This document shows, piece by piece, positions 10,006-18,242 of a DNA stretch of 64,000 nucleotides. The notes under the pieces were generated by a model. It was given only the letters and a program-made list of their open reading frames with translations, was not told the DNA's origin and did no database searches. The DNA lies in contig NZ_JOIU01000008.1 of assembly GCF_000720135.1 (NCBI RefSeq), forward strand, positions 62,001 through 126,000, in the 5' to 3' direction. How positions within the stretch are numbered: position 1 is the first letter of the stretch; every line of letters starts with the position of its first letter. The stretch comes from Streptomyces sp. NRRL S-1022. GTDB taxonomy: Bacteria > Actinomycetota > Actinomycetes > Streptomycetales > Streptomycetaceae. The position numbers and the translations under genes were made by a program.

Positions 10006-10455
10006 ATGACCACACGCGAGCCGCGGGACGCCGCCCTCCGGGCGGACCCCGACCTGGGCAAGGACCTCGACGCGACCGTGCGGGCCCGCCGGGAGCTGGG
10101 CGACGACTACGACACGGCGCTGGTGGAGTCCTTCCTGGAGAAGGTCGGACAGCGGATCGACGACACGGTGGACCGCCGGGTGCGGCGGCAGCTGGCCGAG
10201 CGGCAGGTGGAGACGGCACGCGAGAGCCGGCGGCCGGGGCCGGCCGACTCCTGGGGCGAGCGCTACGGCTTCGCCCTGATCACGCTGGTCCTGGCGATCC
10301 CGCTGTCCTCGATCGCCGGCGCCTTCGCCGGGATGTCCGGGATGGTGGTCGCCTGGTTCGGCATCGTCGGCGTCAACGCGGTGCAGGCCGTACGGGTCCG
10401 CCCGGAGCTGCTCGCCGGCCGGGGCGACCGGGACCGCCCGCCCCGGGACGGGTGA
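10006..10455 (+). CDS. Small conserved actinobacterial membrane protein
   Basis: A 149-residue protein. The first ~85 residues are charged and helical (DLGKDLDATVRARRELGDDY, ESFLEKVGQRIDDTVDRRV), followed by two hydrophobic segments, YGFALITLVLAIPLSSIAGAF and GMVVAWFGIVGVNAVQAV, and a short basic tail. This arrangement fits an inner-membrane protein with a cytoplasmic N-terminal coiled region; no enzymatic motif is visible. ATG 10006 has no strong ribosome site, so translation may be leaderless or weak. It is divergent from the RpiR gene (168 bases between) and convergent with the SDR gene. Confidence 0.65.
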   Translation: MTTREPRDAALRADPDLGKDLDATVRARRELGDDYDTALVESFLEKVGQRIDDTVDRRVRRQLAERQVETARESRRPGPADSWGERYGFALITLVLAIPLSSIAGAFAGMSGMVVAWFGIVGVNAVQAVRVRPELLAGRGDRDRPPRDG

Positions 10456-10471
10456 CCGGCGCCCCGGGGTG

Positions 10472-11233
10472 TCAGGCCTGCCGGGTCGGCAGCACCATGA
10501 TCTGGCGCAGGTTGACGTGCCGGGGGCGGCTGGTGACGTAGGCGACGACGTCCGCGACGTCCGCCGCCGCCAGCGCGCCGATCACCTCGAACATGCCGTC
10601 CAGCTGCCCGGACAGCTCCGCGCTGTCGACGTGCGTCTTCAGCTCGCTCTCCGTCAGTCCCGGCTCGATGTTGGTGACCCGGACGTCCTGCGGCCCGAAC
10701 TCGGTGCGCAGAGACTGCGAGAGATAGGTGACGGCGGCCTTCGTGGCGCCGTACACCGCGTAGTTCGGGAACGGCACGTGGGCGCCGATCGAGGAGATGT
10801 TCACCAGGTCGGCGGTGCGTCCCTGGCCGGCGGCGGCCACCAGGCCGGCACCGAAGGCGCGGATGACCCGCAGCACGCCGGTGACGTTGGTGTCGAGCAT
10901 CCGCTGCCACTCGTCGAGCCGGCCCTCCTGGATCGGGTTCGGCAGCATGACGCCGGCGTTGTTCACGACGAGGTCGACGGCGCCGAACGCCTCCAGGACC
11001 CGGTCCCGGGCCGCCTCGACGGACGCGTCGTCGGTGACGTCGGCGGCCACGGCGAGTGCCTCGCCGCCCGCGGCCCGGATCTTCTCCACCAGCGCGTCGA
11101 GCCGGTCCGCGCGCCGGGCGAGCAGCGCCACCCGGGCGCCCTCGGCGGCCAGGTGCAGGGCGACGGCCTCGCCGATCCCGCTGGCGGCTCCGGTGACGAC
11201 GGCGGTACGGCCGGACAGGTTCGCGTACGACAT
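10472..11233 (-). CDS. SDR-family NAD(P)-dependent oxidoreductase
   Basis: A 253-residue classical short-chain dehydrogenase. The cofactor motif TGAASGIGEAVA is at residues about 15-26, NNAG near 90, the catalytic serine in NISSIGAH, and the YGATK active-site Tyr/Lys near 158-162. The arginine-rich LARRADR after beta-2 suggests NADP(H) preference. The length is usual. Start ATG at 11233. It diverges from the XRE regulator at 11383, a very common pairing in Streptomyces, so that regulator probably controls it. The substrate cannot be inferred; generic oxidation or reduction of a small alcohol/ketone. Confidence 0.9.
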   Translation of the reverse strand: MSYANLSGRTAVVTGAASGIGEAVALHLAAEGARVALLARRADRLDALVEKIRAAGGEALAVAADVTDDASVEAARDRVLEAFGAVDLVVNNAGVMLPNPIQEGRLDEWQRMLDTNVTGVLRVIRAFGAGLVAAAGQGRTADLVNISSIGAHVPFPNYAVYGATKAAVTYLSQSLRTEFGPQDVRVTNIEPGLTESELKTHVDSAELSGQLDGMFEVIGALAAADVADVVAYVTSRPRHVNLRQIMVLPTRQA

Positions 11234-11382
11234 GGGTGTTCCCCCTGGATGGTTCGCGCCGGGGCGGTTCCCCGGCGGCCCTCACCACTGTCGCCGCGTC
11301 CGGCGGCCGTACCCAGGGATGCGGTTTTCCTGGGTCTGCCAGTACCAGGATGCGGGCGACGCCCCTCGCCTACGATCGGCGC

Positions 11383-12216
11383 ATGAACGGGGACTGGACC
11401 GAAGCAGAGGTGGGCGACTTCCTGCGCTCGCGCCGCGCCCGCATCCGGCCGGAGGAGGTCGGGCTGCCCGCGCACGGGCGGCGCCGGGTGCCGGGGCTGC
11501 GCCGCGAGGAGGTGGCCCAGCTCGCCGGCGTGAGCGTCGACTACTACATCCGGCTGGAACAGGGCCGGGGCACGAGCGTCAGCGACGCCGTCCTGGACTC
11601 CGTCGCGCGGGTGCTGCGGCTGGACGAGACCGAGCAGGCGTACCTGCGTACGGTGGCCCGGCCCCGGCGACGCAGGCAGCCGGCCGGCACGCCCCGCGTC
11701 CGCCCCGGGGTGCAGCTCCTCCTGGACGCCATGGCGCACGGCCCGGCGTTCGTGCTGGGCCGCCGCATGGACGTCCTGGCCTGGAACGCGCTCGGCGACG
11801 CGGTGAACGGCTTCAGCCGGCTGGCCCCGGAGGAGCGGAACGTGGCCCGGCAGGTCTTCCTGGACCCGGCCGGCCGGGAGCTGTACCCGGAGTGGCACGC
11901 GGTCGCCGCCCAGACGGCGGCCCATCTTCGGGTGAGCGCGGGCCGGTACGCCGACGACCCCGAGCTGTGCGCCCTGGTCGGCGAACTCTCCGTGCGCAGC
12001 GAGGACTTCCGCCGGATGTGGGCGGACCACGAGGTCAGGGAGTGCGCGTACGGCGTGAAGAAGATACGGCACCCGGTCGCGGGCCTGCTGACCCTGCCGT
12101 ACGAGACCATGACGACCCCGACGGACCCGGAGCAGACCATCGTGGCGTACACCCCGGAGCCGGGGTCGGAGACGGCGGAGCGCCTGGCGCTGCTGGGGAG
12201 TTGGGCCACCGTCTGA
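11383..12216 (+). CDS. XRE-family regulator with MmyB-like ligand-binding domain
   Basis: A 277-residue helix-turn-helix protein of the large Streptomyces group annotated as XRE/MmyB. The N-terminal HTH (about 9-75) contains the signature VPGLRREEVAQLAGVSVDYY and RLEQGRG; the C-terminal part (about 100-260) is a PAS-like MmyB domain with DVLAWNALGDAV and the conserved WADHEV and GLLTLPYET segments, which in family members binds fatty-acid-like ligands. It is divergent from an SDR gene with 149 bases between and likely regulates that gene. The gene is followed by a strong hairpin at 12242-12296. Confidence 0.92.
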   Translation: MNGDWTEAEVGDFLRSRRARIRPEEVGLPAHGRRRVPGLRREEVAQLAGVSVDYYIRLEQGRGTSVSDAVLDSVARVLRLDETEQAYLRTVARPRRRRQPAGTPRVRPGVQLLLDAMAHGPAFVLGRRMDVLAWNALGDAVNGFSRLAPEERNVARQVFLDPAGRELYPEWHAVAAQTAAHLRVSAGRYADDPELCALVGELSVRSEDFRRMWADHEVRECAYGVKKIRHPVAGLLTLPYETMTTPTDPEQTIVAYTPEPGSETAERLALLGSWATV

Positions 12217-12241
12217 GGCCGGTGCCGGCCGGAGGGGTTTG

Positions 12242-12296
12242 CGCGGGGACCGCCGCACCCCCGTTGCCGGGGGGCGGGACGACGGCGGTCCCCGCG
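12242..12296 (+). terminator. Strong hairpin downstream of XRE gene
   Basis: Perfect 14-bp arms, CGCGGGGACCGCCG (12242-12255) and CGGCGGTCCCCGCG (12283-12296), enclose a 27-base loop 25 bases after the stop. There is no T-tract, as is common in Streptomyces. The remaining intergenic stretch to 12544 has no gene or further strong structure that I can see. Confidence 0.6.
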
Positions 12297-12544
12297 AGGG
12301 ACGCGGGCCGGGTCAGGCCGGGCCCCCGCGTCCGTGGCGTCCATGGAGGTCCGGGAGCCGCTCCGGAGGTCCTTGGCGCCGTTCGGCGCCGGCCCGGGAG
12401 GAGAGCCCCTCCCTGCCGACATCCACCAATGTGCCGGACGCGTGTTAAGCCGGTGCTGCGTCCACGTGACACGCTCGTACCGGTTGTGCGAACCCGCCCG
12501 CACCCCAGGTCTCCCGAGGTCACGGGCGGTTCACCGGCCGTTCG

Positions 12545-13936
12545 CTACTTGTTGCCGCCCTTGGCCAGGAAGGCCAGCAGGTCCTGCCGGCTGACCACAC
12601 CGGTCGGCTTGCCCTCGACCAGGACGATCGCCGCGTCGGCCGAGCCGAGCACGGACATCAGGTCGCCGACCGGCTCGCCGGAGCCGACCTGGGGCAGCGG
12701 GGCGCACATGTGCTTCTCCAGCGGGTCCTCCAGCGAGGCCCGCTTGCTGAACAGGGCGTCCAGCAGCTCGCGTTCCACGACCGAGCCGACGACCTCGGCG
12801 GCCATGACGTCGGGGTGACCGGCGCCCGGCTTGACGACGGGCATCTGCGAGACGCCGTACTCGCGCAGCACCTCGATGGCCTGGCCGACGGTCTCCTCCG
12901 GGTGCATGTGCACCAGGGACGGGATGGCGCCGGCCGCCTTGTCGTTCAGGACGTCGCCGACGCGGGCGCTGGGGCCCTCGTCCTCCAGGAAGCCGTAGTC
13001 GGCCATCCACTCGTCGTTGAAGATCTTGCTGAGGTAGCCGCGGCCGCTGTCGGGCAGCAGCACCACCACGACGTCGTCCGGGCCGAGCCGCTCGGCGACC
13101 TCCAGCGCGGCCACGACGGCCATGCCGCAGGAGCCGCCCACCAGCAGGCCCTCCTCCTTGGCCAGCCGGCGGGTCATCTGGAAGGAGTCCTTGTCGGAGA
13201 CGGCGACGATCTCGTCCGCGACGCCGCGGTCGTAGGCGGTCGGCCAGAAGTCCTCACCGACGCCCTCGACCAGGTAGGGCCGCCCGGAGCCGCCGGAGTA
13301 GACCGAGCCCTCGGGGTCGGCGCCGACGACCTTGACCTTCCCCTGGCTGGCCTCCTTCAGATAGCGGCCGGTGCCCGAGATGGTGCCGCCGGTGCCGACG
13401 CCCGCCACGAAGTGGGTGATCTTCCCCTCGGTCTGCTCCCACAGCTCGGGGCCGGTCGAGTGATAGTGCGACAGGGGGTTGTTGGGGTTGGAGTACTGGT
13501 CGGGCTTCCAGGCGCCCGGGGTCTCCCGCACCAGCCGGTCGGAGACGTTGTAGTACGAGTCAGGGTGCTCCGGCGCGACGGCGGTCGGGCACACGACCAC
13601 CTCGGCGCCGTAGGCCCGCAGCACGTTGATCTTGTCGGTGCTCACCTTGTCGGGGCACACGAAGATGCACTTGTAGCCCTTCTGCTGGGCCACGATGGCA
13701 AGCCCCACACCGGTGTTGCCACTGGTCGGCTCGACGATCGTGCCGCCCGGCTTCAGCTCCCCGCTCTGCTCGGCGGCCTCGATCATGCGCAGGGCGATGC
13801 GGTCCTTCACGGAGCCGCCGGGGTTGAAGTACTCCACCTTGGCCAGGACGGTCGCCTGGATGCCCTTGGTCACGTTGTTGAGCCGCACCAGCGGGGTGTT
13901 GCCGACGAGGCTGATCATCGAGTCGTGGTATCGCAC
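12545..13936 (-). CDS. Cystathionine beta-synthase
   Basis: A 463-residue PLP enzyme condensing serine (or O-acetylserine) with homocysteine. The catalytic domain has the PLP lysine in NPGGSVKDRIA and the serine-binding loop PTSGNTGVGLA, then the phosphate-binding GVGTGGTISGTGRY. Residues about 340-460 hold two CBS domains (VHMHPEETVGQAIEVLREY; GEPVGDLMSVL ... GVVSRQDLLAFL), which separates it from plain cysteine synthase. GTG 13936 gives VRYHDSMISLVGNTPLV, the usual family N-terminus. It is divergent from the SGNH hydrolase gene. It functions in reverse transsulfuration, the typical actinobacterial route to cysteine. Confidence 0.93.
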   Translation of the reverse strand: MRYHDSMISLVGNTPLVRLNNVTKGIQATVLAKVEYFNPGGSVKDRIALRMIEAAEQSGELKPGGTIVEPTSGNTGVGLAIVAQQKGYKCIFVCPDKVSTDKINVLRAYGAEVVVCPTAVAPEHPDSYYNVSDRLVRETPGAWKPDQYSNPNNPLSHYHSTGPELWEQTEGKITHFVAGVGTGGTISGTGRYLKEASQGKVKVVGADPEGSVYSGGSGRPYLVEGVGEDFWPTAYDRGVADEIVAVSDKDSFQMTRRLAKEEGLLVGGSCGMAVVAALEVAERLGPDDVVVVLLPDSGRGYLSKIFNDEWMADYGFLEDEGPSARVGDVLNDKAAGAIPSLVHMHPEETVGQAIEVLREYGVSQMPVVKPGAGHPDVMAAEVVGSVVERELLDALFSKRASLEDPLEKHMCAPLPQVGSGEPVGDLMSVLGSADAAIVLVEGKPTGVVSRQDLLAFLAKGGNK

Positions 13937-14095
13937 CGTTGTCTCCGGTCGCTGCAAAAGAACTGTTCGTAGTGGTGCCGCCAGCCTAAGGCCAGCGGTG
14001 TGGCGGGCGCGGGCGTTCACAGCCCGTTGAGATTGACGCACGGTCCGTACGGGGCAAGGAGTGGGTGTACGGCTACGAGGAGGTGTCGGCGACGC

Positions 14096-15115
14096 ATGAC
14101 GAGCATGTCGAGGGCACGGGTGGCCCGGCGTATCGCGGCCGGGGCGGCGTACGGCGGCGGAGGGGTCGGGCTGGCCGGCGCGGCCGTGGTCGGTCTGGTG
14201 CTGGCGGAGCTGCGGCTGGCGCGGCGCCATGTGGGCAACGGCAGCAGCGACCGGGTGCCGGTGGCCGACGGTGTGTACGGCCACGCGTACGACATCCCCG
14301 GCGAACCGCCTCTCCGCCTGGCCATGCTCGGCGACTCCACGGCGGCGGGGCAGGGCGTGCACCGGGCGGGCCAGACCCCGGGCGCGCTGCTGGCCTCCGG
14401 GCTGGCGGCGGTGGCGGAGCGGCCGGTGGAGCTGCGGAACGTGGCGTCGCCGGGGGCCCGGTCCGACGACCTGGACCGGCAGGTGGCCCTGGTGCTGTCG
14501 GCCCCGCCCCCCGTCCCGGACATCTGCGTGATCATGATCGGGGCGAACGACGTGACCCGCCGGATGCCGCCGACCCGCTCGGTACGGCACCTGGCGGCGG
14601 CGGTACGGCGGCTGCGCACGGCCGGCGCCGAGGTGGTCGTCGGCACCTGCCCCGACCTCGGCACGATCGAGCCGGTGCAGCAGCCGCTGCGCTGGCTGGC
14701 CCGGCGGGCGTCCCGGCAGCTGGCGGCGGCCCAGACCATCGGGGTGGTGGAGCAGGGCGGGCGCACGGTGTCGCTGGGCGACCTGCTCGGCCCCGAGTTC
14801 GAGGCCAACCCGCGGGAGCTGTTCGGGCCGGACAACTACCACCCCTCGGCGGAGGGGTACGCGACGGCGGCGATGGCGGTGCTGCCGACGGTGTGCGCGG
14901 CGCTGGGCCTGTGGCCGGCCGAGGAGGAGCGGCCGGACGTGTCGCGCCGCGAGGGTTTCCTGCCGGTCGCGCGGGCGGCGGCCGAGGCCGCGTCGGAGGC
15001 CGGCACCGAGGTGACGGCGGCGATGCCCACCGGTCCGCGGGGCCCCTGGGCCCTGCTGAAGCGGCGGCGCCGGCGCCGGGTCCCCGAGGCCGAGCCGGCG
15101 ACCCCGTCGCTCTGA
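14096..15115 (+). CDS. SGNH/GDSL-type esterase/lipase with N-terminal membrane anchor
   Basis: A 339-residue SGNH hydrolase. After a basic start there is one hydrophobic segment (about 15-40: AAYGGGGVGLAGAAVVGLVL) that can be a signal-anchor. Block I is MLGDSTAAGQG (catalytic Ser), block III is IMIGANDVTRR, and block V is NYHPSAEGY with the catalytic His, so the triad looks complete. The C-terminus is basic (RRRRRRVPEAE). It is presumably an extracytoplasmic esterase acting on lipid or acylated sugar; the true substrate is unknown. ATG 14096 is used, with GAGGAGG 12 bases upstream; ATG 14105 is possible. Confidence 0.88.
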   Translation: MTSMSRARVARRIAAGAAYGGGGVGLAGAAVVGLVLAELRLARRHVGNGSSDRVPVADGVYGHAYDIPGEPPLRLAMLGDSTAAGQGVHRAGQTPGALLASGLAAVAERPVELRNVASPGARSDDLDRQVALVLSAPPPVPDICVIMIGANDVTRRMPPTRSVRHLAAAVRRLRTAGAEVVVGTCPDLGTIEPVQQPLRWLARRASRQLAAAQTIGVVEQGGRTVSLGDLLGPEFEANPRELFGPDNYHPSAEGYATAAMAVLPTVCAALGLWPAEEERPDVSRREGFLPVARAAAEAASEAGTEVTAAMPTGPRGPWALLKRRRRRRVPEAEPATPSL

Positions 15116-15135
15116 CGGGCCCACTCCCCCCAAGC

Positions 15136-15143
15136 AAGCGCTT
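15136..15143. promoter_or_regulatory. AAGCGCTT palindrome upstream of thiolase
   Basis: An 8-bp palindrome in the context AAGCAAGCGCTTAG, 103 bases before the thiolase start. TetR-type regulators of acyl-CoA genes often use sites of this shape, but the outer bases are not symmetric here. Low confidence. Confidence 0.25.
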
Positions 15144-15245
15144 AGAAAGTGCGGTCAGTGTCACACCCCGACACCGATGACCTGTCAGGTACGGCCGGGT
15201 AACTTCCCAACCGGCCCTGCCCGACCCCCTTCCACTGGAGCCGTG

Positions 15246-16463
15246 ATGCCCGAAGCCGTCATCGTCTCGACCGCCCGCTCTCCCATCGGCCGCGCGAACA
15301 AGGGCTCCCTGAAGGACCTGCGCCCCGACGACCTGACCGCCACGATCATCCAGGCGGCGCTCGCCAAGATCCCCGAGCTGGACCCGCGGGACATCGACGA
15401 CCTGATGCTCGGCTGCGGCCTCCCCGGCGGGGAGCAGGGCCACAACCTCGGCCGGATCGTCGCCGTGCAGATGGGCATGGACCACCTGCCGGGCTGCACG
15501 ATCACCCGCTACTGCTCCTCCTCCCTGCAGACCTCCCGCATGGCGCTGCACGCCATCAAGGCCGGCGAGGGCGACGTCTTCATCTCGGCCGGCGTCGAGA
15601 TGGTCTCCAGCTACCGCAACGGCTCCTCCGACATGCCGGGCACCTACAACCCGCTGTTCGCCGAGGCGCAGGGCCGCACCGAGGCCGTCGCCCGGCAGGA
15701 GGGCACGACCTGGCACGACCCGCGCGAGGACGGCCTGCTGCCCGACCCGTACATCGCGATGGGCCAGACCGCGGAGAACCTGGCCCGCGCCAAGGGCATC
15801 AGCCGCCGGGAGATGGACGAGTTCGGCGTCCGTTCGCAGAACCTCGCCGAGGAAGCCATCAAGAACGGCTTCTGGGAGCGGGAGATCACCCCGGTGACGC
15901 TGCCCGACGGCACGGTGGTCAGCAAGGACGACGGCCCGCGCGCCGGGGTCACCCTGGAGGCCGTGGAGGGCCTGAAGCCGGTGTTCCGCCCGGACGGACT
16001 GGTCACCGCCGGCAACTGCTGCCCGCTCAACGACGGCGCCGCCGCGGTCGTCATCATGTCCGACACCAAGGCGCGCGAGCTGGGCCTGACCCCGCTCGCC
16101 CGGATCGTGTCCACCGGCGTCTCCGGCCTCTCCCCCGAGATCATGGGCCTCGGCCCGGTCGAGGCCAGCAAGCAGGCCCTCCAGCGCGCCGGCCTGGGCA
16201 TCGGCGACATCGACCTGGTCGAGATCAACGAGGCCTTCGCCGCCCAGGTGATCCCCTCGTACCAGGAGCTCGGCATCGACCTCGACAGGCTGAACGTCAA
16301 CGGCGGCGCCATCGCCGTCGGCCACCCCTTCGGCATGACGGGCGCCCGTATCACCGGCACCCTCATCAACTCGCTGCAGTGGCACGACAAGCAGTTCGGC
16401 CTGGAGACGATGTGCGTCGGCGGCGGCCAGGGCATGGCGATGGTCATCGAGCGCCTCAGCTGA
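15246..16463 (+). CDS. Acetyl-CoA C-acetyltransferase (thiolase)
   Basis: A 405-residue thiolase that condenses or cleaves acetoacetyl-CoA. The nucleophilic Cys is in TRYCSSSLQTSRMA (about residue 92), the second catalytic segment is NEAFAAQ, the His is in GHPFGMTGARITG, and the acid/base Cys is in CVGGGQGMAM. The length is typical of bacterial acetyl-CoA acetyltransferases. ATG 15246 follows GGAGCC. No beta-oxidation partner is adjacent, so it probably acts in acetoacetyl-CoA supply (ethylmalonyl-CoA, PHB or mevalonate precursors) or degradation as a stand-alone gene. It ends at a clear terminator. Confidence 0.93.
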   Translation: MPEAVIVSTARSPIGRANKGSLKDLRPDDLTATIIQAALAKIPELDPRDIDDLMLGCGLPGGEQGHNLGRIVAVQMGMDHLPGCTITRYCSSSLQTSRMALHAIKAGEGDVFISAGVEMVSSYRNGSSDMPGTYNPLFAEAQGRTEAVARQEGTTWHDPREDGLLPDPYIAMGQTAENLARAKGISRREMDEFGVRSQNLAEEAIKNGFWEREITPVTLPDGTVVSKDDGPRAGVTLEAVEGLKPVFRPDGLVTAGNCCPLNDGAAAVVIMSDTKARELGLTPLARIVSTGVSGLSPEIMGLGPVEASKQALQRAGLGIGDIDLVEINEAFAAQVIPSYQELGIDLDRLNVNGGAIAVGHPFGMTGARITGTLINSLQWHDKQFGLETMCVGGGQGMAMVIERLS

Positions 16464-16504
16464 TCCACCGACCGTAGCGAATCGGCCACTTTATGTGGCA
16501 GAAG

Positions 16505-16544
16505 GGCCCAGAACCGAGGAAACGCCAAGGTTCTGGGCCTTTTC
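16505..16544 (+). terminator. Rho-independent terminator of thiolase gene
   Basis: GGCCCAGAACC (16505-16515) pairs with GGTTCTGGGCC (16529-16539) across a 13-base loop and is followed by TTTTC. It begins 41 bases after the stop codon. Confidence 0.85.
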
Positions 16545-16746
16545 GTGATCCAATCTCCCCCAGGATGTGACCTATCTCGCTCGCCCGGCATATCGGTGCA
16601 GGTCAGCGCAGGTCAGCACGGCGCACGACGAAACCACGAGTCCAAAGTCCTGTCCGTTTCGTGACGTTACGCACTGACAGCTGGTTAGTCCGCCCTTCAA
16701 GCTGATGTAGGAAGTCGGGGGTCGACCTTGAACCGGGAGTACGTCA

Positions 16747-17538
16747 GTGAGCGCCATGCCGATCGCCCTGCTGCTCACCACGGCAGCCACCGGCGCCGTG
16801 GGCGTCGCCGTCCTGCGCACCGTCCTGAAGCTGCGCAGGCAGCTGACGGCGCTCCAGCGGCAGCTCGCAGAGAACCAGGCCGCGACCACGCACGCCCTGC
16901 TGCCGGGCGCCCGTACCAGCGCCGAGGCCGACCAGATACGCGCGGCCGTGGCCGAGGCGCTCGCCGAGGAGCGGGAGCGGGAGCTGGCCGAGGCGCGCGC
17001 CTTCTGGGCGGCGCAGGAAGCCCGTGACGCCTCCGACGCACCCTCCCTGTTCGGCCTGCCCGAGGCCGACGTGTTCCTGCCCCGGCAGGCGGACTTCGCC
17101 GGCCTGGAACCACTGGAGCCGGTGTCCGAGCCGGGCGGCGACACCGACGAGTTCGCCGGTGATTCCCCCGAACTCGCCGCGGCCCGCCGCCGGCACCCCT
17201 CCCACCCCGACTTCGTCCCGGTGCAGTCGCCGTCGGTCAACGACCACGAGCGCACGGTGACCACGCTGGAGGAGCTGGCCGCCGGGCGCGTGGAACTCTC
17301 CGACGTCCGCCCCGGCCCGCTCGGCACCCTCGACGTGTACGTCTTCGCCGACGGCACCACCCTGTGCATGACCCCGGGCCACCGCGAGACCGCGGAACGC
17401 CTGGCGACGGCCCTGGAGGCCGGCCAGGCCCCGTACCTGCTGGGCGGCTCGGGCATCTCCGGCGCCTACACGCTGACGTTCGCGTGCGGCGAGGAGACGG
17501 TGTACATCCTGGCCGACAGGGTCATCGCGTCCCTCTGA
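16747..17538 (+). CDS. Membrane-anchored protein of unknown function, Streptomyces-type
   Basis: A 263-residue protein. Residues about 4-25 are a hydrophobic signal-anchor (PIALLLTTAATGAVGVAVL), followed by a charged coiled-coil (about 30-95, Leu/Gln/Glu/Arg-rich: LRRQLTALQRQLAENQ, AEALAEERERELAEARAFW). A Pro/Asp-rich linker leads to a compact C-terminal domain (about 170-263) ending in EETVYILADRVIASL. No known enzymatic motif is seen. GTG 16747 is used because GGGAG sits 7 bases upstream; an internal ATG at 16756 is also possible. It converges on the small gene at 17547. Confidence 0.6.
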   Translation: MSAMPIALLLTTAATGAVGVAVLRTVLKLRRQLTALQRQLAENQAATTHALLPGARTSAEADQIRAAVAEALAEERERELAEARAFWAAQEARDASDAPSLFGLPEADVFLPRQADFAGLEPLEPVSEPGGDTDEFAGDSPELAAARRRHPSHPDFVPVQSPSVNDHERTVTTLEELAAGRVELSDVRPGPLGTLDVYVFADGTTLCMTPGHRETAERLATALEAGQAPYLLGGSGISGAYTLTFACGEETVYILADRVIASL

Positions 17539-17546
17539 CGGCGGTC

Positions 17547-17858
17547 TCAGACCCCCGCCCTCTTGCGCGCCTCCTCCACCAGCCGCACCGCCTCGGCGAC
17601 CTGCTCGTCGCTCTCCAGCACGACCGCGAGGTCGCGCGCGGCGACGAGGATCTGGTCGGCGGCGGCGAACATCCCCGCGTCCGGCATCTCCCGGGGCTCG
17701 GCCCCGGGCGACTCCACCCGCTGCGCCCACCCGGACAACTGCCGGGCCAGCGCCAGCGCCTCCGCGGCGGCGCTCCGTTGCAGCCGGCTCTGCGGTGCCG
17801 CCCGCAACCGGTCGGCGAAGTGATCCACTGCTTGGGTCAAGGGCGTCGTATCAACCAC
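17547..17858 (-). CDS. Small helical protein of unknown function
   Basis: A 103-residue protein, mainly alpha-helical by composition (ALARQLSGWAQRV, VAEAVRLVEEARKRA), without a signal peptide or membrane segment. Start GTG 17858; the open frame continues to 18149 but would overlap the small gene on the other strand and adds a composition unlike the rest. No family recognised. It converges on the membrane-anchored gene with only 8 bases between stops, and is divergent from the DUF4287-like gene. Confidence 0.55.
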   Translation of the reverse strand: MVDTTPLTQAVDHFADRLRAAPQSRLQRSAAAEALALARQLSGWAQRVESPGAEPREMPDAGMFAAADQILVAARDLAVVLESDEQVAEAVRLVEEARKRAGV

Positions 17859-17957
17859 GCGCCGAGCGTAACGTGCCGCACTGTTGCCAATACGCGAACG
17901 CTCAGGCACGGTGACCTGAAGGACCGGCTTACATCCCCTTTGTGTTCGGAGGCGCCG

Positions 17958-18188
17958 ATGTCCCACGTCTTCTCCGAGGAGACCCACCGCAACCTGCTCG
18001 CCCGCATCCCGCACTGCACCGGTCGTGAAGTCACCGACTGGCTGCGCACCGTCGAAGAAGGCCCGTCCCTGTTCCGCTTCGAGGAGAAGGTCAGCTGGCT
18101 CCGGCACGAGTACGACCTCGCGTACGGCCACGCGAAGGCGATCGTGCACGAGTACGACCTGAGGAGGGCGGCGCGCAAGCTGCTCTGA
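17958..18188 (+). CDS. DUF4287-like small protein
   Basis: A 76-residue protein with the pattern of DUF4287 (HRNLLARIPHCTGREVTDWL, then KVSWLRHEYDLAYGHAKAIV), a small helical family of unknown function often found fused to or near DUF5655 or ligand-binding modules. It is complete as a single domain. ATG 17958 has CGGAGG 5 bases upstream. It stands alone and ends in the bidirectional palindrome at 18195-18224. Confidence 0.7.
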   Translation: MSHVFSEETHRNLLARIPHCTGREVTDWLRTVEEGPSLFRFEEKVSWLRHEYDLAYGHAKAIVHEYDLRRAARKLL

Positions 18189-18194
18189 ACGGCA

Positions 18195-18224
18195 CAGGGC
18201 CCCGGGCGATCGCCCGGGGCCCTG
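18195..18224. terminator. Bidirectional terminator palindrome
   Basis: A perfect 30-bp palindrome (arms CAGGGCCCCGGGCGA and its complement, centre at 18209/18210) lies between two convergent genes, 6 and 18 bases from their stops. This fits a shared terminator for both strands. Confidence 0.75.
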
Positions 18225-18242
18225 CCGTCGACGGCGGACGCG

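Noticed and set aside
10472..12216. SDR/XRE pair as a special system
   Set aside because: Divergent SDR plus MmyB-type XRE pairs are very common in Streptomyces; nothing unusual was seen.
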